A stretch of 64,000 bases of DNA, from the NCBI GenBank assembly GCA_040882255.1, contig JBBEBP010000008.1:90690-154689 (forward strand). The letters run 5' to 3'. The notes beneath the pieces were generated by a model. The model was not told the origin of the DNA. It did not search any database and saw only the letters and a list, made by a program, of their open reading frames with translations. Within the stretch, counting starts at the first letter, position 1. Each line of letters begins with the position of its first letter. Positions 59,515-64,000 of this stretch are shown piece by piece. Origin of the DNA: PWQG01 sp040882255. Its GTDB lineage: Bacteria; Pseudomonadota; Gammaproteobacteria; Pseudomonadales; Pseudohongiellaceae. The position numbers and the translations under genes were made by a program.

Positions 59515-59868
59515 ATGTCAGCAGTACAGTCACAGGAACCGGTCATCATGTCGTTGACCGACAATGCCGTCGAGAAGGTGCGCAGCCTCACCGAGGAGCA
59601 AGGCAATCCCTCGCTGAAGCTGCGCGTCTACGTGACCGGCGGCGGTTGCTCGGGGTTCCAGTACGGCTTCAGCTTCGAGGACGAGGCTACCGAGGAAGAC
59701 ACACTGGTGGAGCAGAAGGGTGCCACACTACTGGTGGATCCGCTCAGCTATCAGTACCTGGTCGGATCCCGGGTGGATTATGTCGAGAACCTGGAGGGTG
59801 CCCGGTTCGTGGTCGAAAATCCCATGGCTTCTACCACCTGTGGTTGTGGATCGTCATTCTCCGTCTGA
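59515..59868 (+). CDS. erpA: Iron-sulfur cluster insertion protein ErpA
   Basis: The 117-aa A-type carrier delivers Fe-S clusters to target enzymes. The three cluster cysteines are in TGGGCSGFQYGF and TTCGCGSSF. It ends 15 bases inside the convergent anmK gene, so the two coding regions overlap tail to tail. Confidence 0.95.
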   Translation: MSAVQSQEPVIMSLTDNAVEKVRSLTEEQGNPSLKLRVYVTGGGCSGFQYGFSFEDEATEEDTLVEQKGATLLVDPLSYQYLVGSRVDYVENLEGARFVVENPMASTTCGCGSSFSV

Positions 59869-60993
59869 GGCGGGCGGTTCGTAGATTCCGCCCAGCAGGG
59901 CAGGAGATGCGGCTCCGGTGAGCCGGGTACAGTCGACGGCCTGCCGGTTCCACCGTCGCCGCGCCAGCCAGGCGAAGGTCATTCCCTCCACCCAGTCCGG
60001 TGGGATGCCCAGCTCCCCGCTATCGATCACGTCGATATCCCGTGCCAGTTCCCGTAAGCGTTGCATCAGGGCACCATTACGGCCGCCGCCGCCGCAGACC
60101 ACGAGTTGCTCAGGCCGGGCTTCCCCGAAGCGCAGGCCCTCAATCACCGTTCGCGCCGATAACTCCAGCAGAGTGGCCTGTACATCGGCGGGAGGCAGGG
60201 AGTCCAGGCCGGTTCTGCGCAGCCTGTCATCAAGCCAGGTGCTACTGAAGTACTCCCTGCCGGTGCTTTTGGGAGCGGGGCGCACAAAATAGGGGTCGGA
60301 CAGCAGGTGCTGCAGAAGGTCCGTGTGGACCGAACCGGAGCGTGCCCAGCGCCCGTCACTGTCATAGGCTTTGCCCTGATGCTTCAGTATCCAGCCGTCC
60401 ATCAGTGCGCTGGCTGGTCCTGTATCGAGGCCGCTGACCGGCTCCTCCCGTGAGGCGGGCAGGAACGTGAGGTTCGCGATACCACCCAGGTTAAGAACGG
60501 CTCTGCGATGCTCGGGGTTGTGAAAGGCCGCCTGGTGGAACAGGGGGGCCAGCGGGGCACCCTGCCCGCCGAGGGCCATGTCCATTCTCCGGAAGTCGGC
60601 CACTGTCCTGATGCCGGTTCGGGCCGCAATGATAGTGGGGTCTGCAATCTGAAGAGTGAACGGGAAGTCGCCATCAGGGGAGTGGTAGAGCGTTTGGCCA
60701 TGACTGCCGATCGTGGTGATATCCCTGGGGCTGAGCCCGTTATTGTCGAGCATTTGCAGGACTGCCGCAGCGAAACGCTCGCCCAGCTCGACATCCATCC
60801 GGCCCAGTGCCGGTAGCGTCGTGACATCGGCGCTGCAATGCGCCAGCAACCGCTGCCGCAAGTCGGCCGGCATCGGTTCGCTATGACTTGCTACCAGCAC
60901 CGGGGTTGCCCCGGAAAAATCACCCAGTGCACAGTCGATGGCATCCACACTGGTGCCCGAGATCAGGCCGATATGATACTCGTGTGGTGCCAT
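59854..60993 (-). CDS. anmK: Anhydro-N-acetylmuramic acid kinase
   Basis: The 379-aa kinase recycles cell-wall 1,6-anhydro-MurNAc. Motifs are IGLISGTSVDAIDCALGDF at the start, IGSHGQTLYHSP, RRMDMALGGQGAPLAPLFH, LNLGGIANLTFLP, DTGPASALMDGW and VCGGGGRNGALMQRL. It lies 15 bases downstream of the mepM-like gene on the same strand, a peptidoglycan-linked pair. Confidence 0.96.
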   Translation of the reverse strand: MAPHEYHIGLISGTSVDAIDCALGDFSGATPVLVASHSEPMPADLRQRLLAHCSADVTTLPALGRMDVELGERFAAAVLQMLDNNGLSPRDITTIGSHGQTLYHSPDGDFPFTLQIADPTIIAARTGIRTVADFRRMDMALGGQGAPLAPLFHQAAFHNPEHRRAVLNLGGIANLTFLPASREEPVSGLDTGPASALMDGWILKHQGKAYDSDGRWARSGSVHTDLLQHLLSDPYFVRPAPKSTGREYFSSTWLDDRLRRTGLDSLPPADVQATLLELSARTVIEGLRFGEARPEQLVVCGGGGRNGALMQRLRELARDIDVIDSGELGIPPDWVEGMTFAWLARRRWNRQAVDCTRLTGAASPALLGGIYEPPASDGE

Positions 60994-61008
60994 GCTCGGA
61001 TCCCGGGG

Positions 61009-62457
61009 TCAGTCGTGACTGGAGGCGGGAGCGTCATCGTCATCGGGGTTGTAGCTGAGCAGCAGCTGCTGTTCCCGGTGCTGTTCCCGGAACCGTTCCA
61101 GGGCGTCACGTGTCTGCTCGCGGAATCGAGGCAGTTCACTTTCAGCCAGTGAAACGGCCTGTGGCAACTCGTCCAGGATGGTGCGCGGGTTGCGGTGGAC
61201 GCCGTCGACCAGGAACTCGTAGTGCAGGTGGGGGCCGGTGGCGCCGCCAGTGGTGCCAACATAGCCGATCACCTCGCCCTGCTCGACCCGGGCGCCCTTG
61301 CTGATGCCACTAGCGTAGCCGTTAAGATGGGCATACTTGGTTTCGAATGAGCCGTTGTGCTTGATGACCACCAGGTTGCCGAATGAGCCGTTGCGGGCCG
61401 CCCAGGTCACAGTGCCGTCTGCTGTGGCGCGAACCGGGGTTCCTCGCGGTGCCGCGTAATCGGTACCTTTGTGTGCCCGGATGGTATTGAGGATCGGGTG
61501 GCGACGATTGGGATTGAAATTGGAGCTGATGCGGAACACTTCCATCGGGTTGCGAAGGAAAGCCTTGCGCATGCTCTCGCCTTCCGGGTTGAAGTATCCC
61601 GTTTCGCCGTCCGCCTTCTCGTAGCGGAGGGCGATATATTCACGATCCCGGTTGATGAAACGGGCGGCGATGATGTCGCCCGTGCCTATGCTGTTGCCGT
61701 CCAGGTGCTGTTCTTCGTAGAGGATACTGAACTCGTCGCCGCGGCGTGGGTCGAGGATGAAGTCGATCACACCGCCAAAGATGTTGGCCATTTCCATGGT
61801 CACCCTGACCGGGATTCCGGCACGCTGGCTGGCCATGAACAGGCTGTCATCGATTTTTCCGTGCCGGAAAGCTTCGGTAACCTGTGCTTCGCGCTGGATC
61901 GGCTCCACTTCGTAGCCATCGTCATGCCGGGTATAGAGGTGGCCGTCCAGTGGTGAAGTCAGTACCTGCAGTTGCTGCAGTTGCCCCGGTTCGGGCATAT
62001 GGAAACTGAGCTCGTAACCGGGCTGGAGGCGGTTGAGTGCAGTATCGTCGTCGCTGCTTTCCAGCAGGCGGTGCAGGTCAGTGGCACTGAGGCCGACCCG
62101 GGTGAACAGTGCTGACAGATTGTCGCCCGGCTGCACGACGACATCCGTCCACGAACTGGTCGTCGGGATGTTGTCGTCCACTTCCGTGGCGTTCGGGAGT
62201 GGGTCCACTGTTGCCGCATCTCCGGTGACCTGGTTGGTTGCCTGGAGTGTGGCTGCCTCCGACAGGCTGATGTCCGACGCATCCGGGTCGATTACCCTCT
62301 CCTGATCGGCAGCGCTCATCAGCGTTCCGTGAGCGGGTTGTTCGGCCCCGAAGAACACCACGGAGATGAGTAGCAGGGAGAGGGCGCTCGCCACCAGCAG
62401 GTGACTGCGCGGGTAATATTTTCCAATAATGTATTTGGCGGTGTGTATCGATTCCAT
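61009..62457 (-). CDS. M23 peptidoglycan DD-endopeptidase (MepM-like)
   Basis: The 482-aa protein has one N-terminal membrane helix (about 19-38), so it is anchored with its enzyme in the periplasm. An OapA/LysM-like domain (about 120-185, VVVQPGDNLSALFTRVGLS) precedes an intermediate domain and the M23 zinc peptidase, with HKGTDYAAPRGTPV (HxxxD), a second His in KYAHLNGYA and HLHYEFLVDG (HxH) all present. It should cut peptidoglycan cross-links during growth. The ATG at 62457 is assumed. A TTG at 62499 in frame would add 14 residues. Confidence 0.9.
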   Translation of the reverse strand: MESIHTAKYIIGKYYPRSHLLVASALSLLLISVVFFGAEQPAHGTLMSAADQERVIDPDASDISLSEAATLQATNQVTGDAATVDPLPNATEVDDNIPTTSSWTDVVVQPGDNLSALFTRVGLSATDLHRLLESSDDDTALNRLQPGYELSFHMPEPGQLQQLQVLTSPLDGHLYTRHDDGYEVEPIQREAQVTEAFRHGKIDDSLFMASQRAGIPVRVTMEMANIFGGVIDFILDPRRGDEFSILYEEQHLDGNSIGTGDIIAARFINRDREYIALRYEKADGETGYFNPEGESMRKAFLRNPMEVFRISSNFNPNRRHPILNTIRAHKGTDYAAPRGTPVRATADGTVTWAARNGSFGNLVVIKHNGSFETKYAHLNGYASGISKGARVEQGEVIGYVGTTGGATGPHLHYEFLVDGVHRNPRTILDELPQAVSLAESELPRFREQTRDALERFREQHREQQLLLSYNPDDDDAPASSHD

Positions 62458-62526
62458 GCGCTTTTCGACATCGAGTCCCGGTAACAGTTCAACCAGCAAT
62501 TCTTCAGTCTTTTGTTCCGCAGGTCA

Positions 62527-62541
62527 AGTGAACACTTCACT
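62527..62541. promoter_or_regulatory. Short inverted repeat in the mepM/tyrS divergent gap
   Basis: AGTGAA-CAC-TTCACT is a perfect 6-bp inverted repeat in the 160-base control region. A TAGAAT -10 for tyrS follows at 62579. A regulator is not identifiable. Confidence 0.25.
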
Positions 62542-62617
62542 CCCCGGTCCTGCGGTCCATTCCCGCTGGTGAATGGTGTAGAATCTGCACTCTTTGGAAT
62601 TCAGGTGGAATCTCTTC

Positions 62618-63895
62618 ATGACGGAAACGAACAAGACGCTGGCGGACCTGCAGCGTCGTGATCTGGTGGCACAGGTGACTGCCGAGGAAGCACTGTCGCA
62701 ACACCTGTCGGACGGCAGCCGTGCCGTTTATAGCGGCTTTGACCCGACTGCGGAAAGTCTGCATATCGGGCATCTGGTGCCGTTATTGACGCTGAAACGA
62801 TTCCAGGAGGCCGGTCACCGGCCGATTGCGCTGGTTGGTGGTGCCACGGGCCTGATCGGTGACCCCTCCTTCAAGGCGGCGGAGCGTCAGCTCAATACGC
62901 CGGATCTTGTGGAGCTGTGGGTGGACAGGATAAAGCGGCAGGTCAGTCAGTTCCTGGATTTCGAGTGTGGAGAGAACGCGGCTGTAGTGGTCAATAACCT
63001 GGACTGGATTCGCGACCAGTCAGTCATTGGTTTCCTGCGCGACGTTGGCAAACATTTTTCGGTCAACGCCATGATCCAGAAAGAGTCGGTGAAGCAGCGC
63101 CTTGACCGGGAAGGGGCAGGGATCTCGTTCACTGAGTTCAGCTATATGCTGCTGCAGTCCTACGACTTCGCGGAACTGTATCGTCAATACGGGTGTACGC
63201 TGCAGATCGGAGGCAGTGATCAGTGGGGCAATATCACCGGCGGTATCGATCTGACCCGCAGGCTGCATCGTGGCCAGACCTACGGGCTGACCCTGCCGCT
63301 GGTCACCAAGGCTGACGGGCAGAAATTTGGCAAGACCGAGACCGGGACCGTCTGGCTGGACCCGGACAAGACCTCACCATACGCTTTTTACCAGTTCTGG
63401 ATGAACACGGCCGATGCCGATGTCTACCGCTTCCTCTACTACTTTACTTTTCTGTCGACAGAGCAGATTGAGGGCATCCGCCAGGAGGATGCAGAGCGGG
63501 CCGGTCGCCCACAGGCTCAGCAGTGGCTTGCACGCGAAGCCACCCGATTGGTTCATGGCGAAGACGGGCTGGTTGCCGCCGAACGAATCAGCGATGCGCT
63601 GTTCTCTGGCGATCCCGGCCAATTGACAGAATCCGACCTGGAGCAATTGCGGTTGGATGGTCTGTCTTTTACAGAGCTGTCTGGCGAAGCTCCGGACATT
63701 GTCGAAGTGCTTGTCCGCACGGGCCTGGCAAAATCGAATCGGGTGGCGAGAGAGTTTCTCGGCAATAACGCCGTCAGTGTGAATGGCTGTAAAGTCACAG
63801 ATAGTGAGTACCGGCTTACAACCGGGGATGCGCTGTTCGGGCGCTTCTGGATACTTCGCAGGGGCAAGAAGCAGTTCCATCTGGTGTGCGCCTGA
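62618..63895 (+). CDS. tyrS: Tyrosyl-tRNA synthetase
   Basis: The 425-aa class I synthetase has the HIGH motif as HIGHLVPLLTL (about 49), the KMSKS loop as KFGKTETG (about 233), GGSDQWGNITGGIDL for tyrosine binding, and a C-terminal S4 RNA-binding domain (GLAKSNRVAREFLGNNAVSVNGCKV). KFGKT and the ordering suit the TyrS form of E. coli type. AGGTGG lies 9 bases before the ATG at 62618. An ATG at 62594 lacks a site. Confidence 0.96.
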   Translation: MTETNKTLADLQRRDLVAQVTAEEALSQHLSDGSRAVYSGFDPTAESLHIGHLVPLLTLKRFQEAGHRPIALVGGATGLIGDPSFKAAERQLNTPDLVELWVDRIKRQVSQFLDFECGENAAVVVNNLDWIRDQSVIGFLRDVGKHFSVNAMIQKESVKQRLDREGAGISFTEFSYMLLQSYDFAELYRQYGCTLQIGGSDQWGNITGGIDLTRRLHRGQTYGLTLPLVTKADGQKFGKTETGTVWLDPDKTSPYAFYQFWMNTADADVYRFLYYFTFLSTEQIEGIRQEDAERAGRPQAQQWLAREATRLVHGEDGLVAAERISDALFSGDPGQLTESDLEQLRLDGLSFTELSGEAPDIVEVLVRTGLAKSNRVAREFLGNNAVSVNGCKVTDSEYRLTTGDALFGRFWILRRGKKQFHLVCA

Positions 63896-63926
63896 CAGCG
63901 CAGGGCAGAAAGATGACAGACAGGTC

Positions 63927-63954
63927 TTGTCAGCGTCATTTTATGTGGCATAAT
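63927..63954 (+). promoter_or_regulatory. Strong stable-RNA-type promoter, probably of an rRNA operon beyond the window
   Basis: TTGTCA and CATAAT are spaced by 16 bases and followed by the GC-rich discriminator GCGCGCCCC, as in promoters under stringent control. The remaining 45 bases to the window end contain no start codon with a ribosome-binding site. In Pseudomonas an rRNA operon follows tyrS, so an rrn P1 promoter is the likely reading. Confidence 0.6.
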
Positions 63955-64000
63955 GCGCGCCCCTGACACGTAAAGCCCTTCGGGTTGATCGGGTCAGCAG

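Overview
The window is about 62% GC, densely coded and free of insertion sequences, tRNAs and CRISPR arrays. It reads as the chromosome of a gammaproteobacterium. The evidence is a tmRNA tag of ANDENYALAA, a recN/fur/bamE/ratB/ratA/smpB neighbourhood beside grpE-dnaK-dnaJ (an order I know from Pseudomonas-like genomes), and an anmK-mepM-tyrS group followed by what looks like an rRNA-type promoter at the right edge. Several acidic secreted proteins and three sodium- or cation-coupled amino-acid carrier families would suit a marine or halophilic heterotroph, but the genus cannot be fixed from sequence alone.

Left third (0-25 kb). A secreted protein of unknown role (94-1209) is followed by two complete peptide ABC importers in tandem. 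The first is Opp-like (1414-7544) and has a membrane-anchored binding protein and a permease carrying a fibronectin-III-like insert. The second is Yej-like (7630-13723). Next come a stand-alone DUF3450 protein, rimK, an M16 protease pair (one active, one inactive) with a SURF1 gene, a glutathionyl-hydroquinone reductase, a TonB-dependent receptor with four His/Glu-rich blocks and a Zur-type operator, a TcyP cystine carrier and a YdfG-type reductase.

Middle (25-41.5 kb). This accessory stretch is rich in exported redox and metal proteins. It holds a cytochrome c fused to a PHM-type copper monooxygenase with all six copper ligands, a companion secreted protein, rhlE, an alanine carrier overlapping corA, and a minus-strand group (class-V PLP enzyme, PQQ alcohol dehydrogenase, FAD oxidoreductase, DUF2007). 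An Lrp-type regulator is divergent from that group. A DUF305-LVIVD propeller fusion and an exported methyltransferase-like protein follow.

Right third (41.5-64 kb). This is housekeeping DNA: ssrA and smpB with a HAD phosphatase between them, ratA-ratB, fur, bamE, recN, grpE-dnaK-dnaJ behind a textbook sigma-32 promoter, an apparent hemJ-thiD-thiE-hemL-kinase operon, argC-erpA, mepM-anmK and tyrS. Into this conserved core are placed an NSS sodium symporter (between smpB and ratA) and a block of cory-CC-star/ArsA-ATPase plus zur (between ratB and bamE). The zur gene and the Zur-box receptor at 20.8-23.1 kb plausibly form one zinc regulon, and the small Cys-Cys protein with its ArsA-like ATPase is the best candidate for an undescribed two-gene system.
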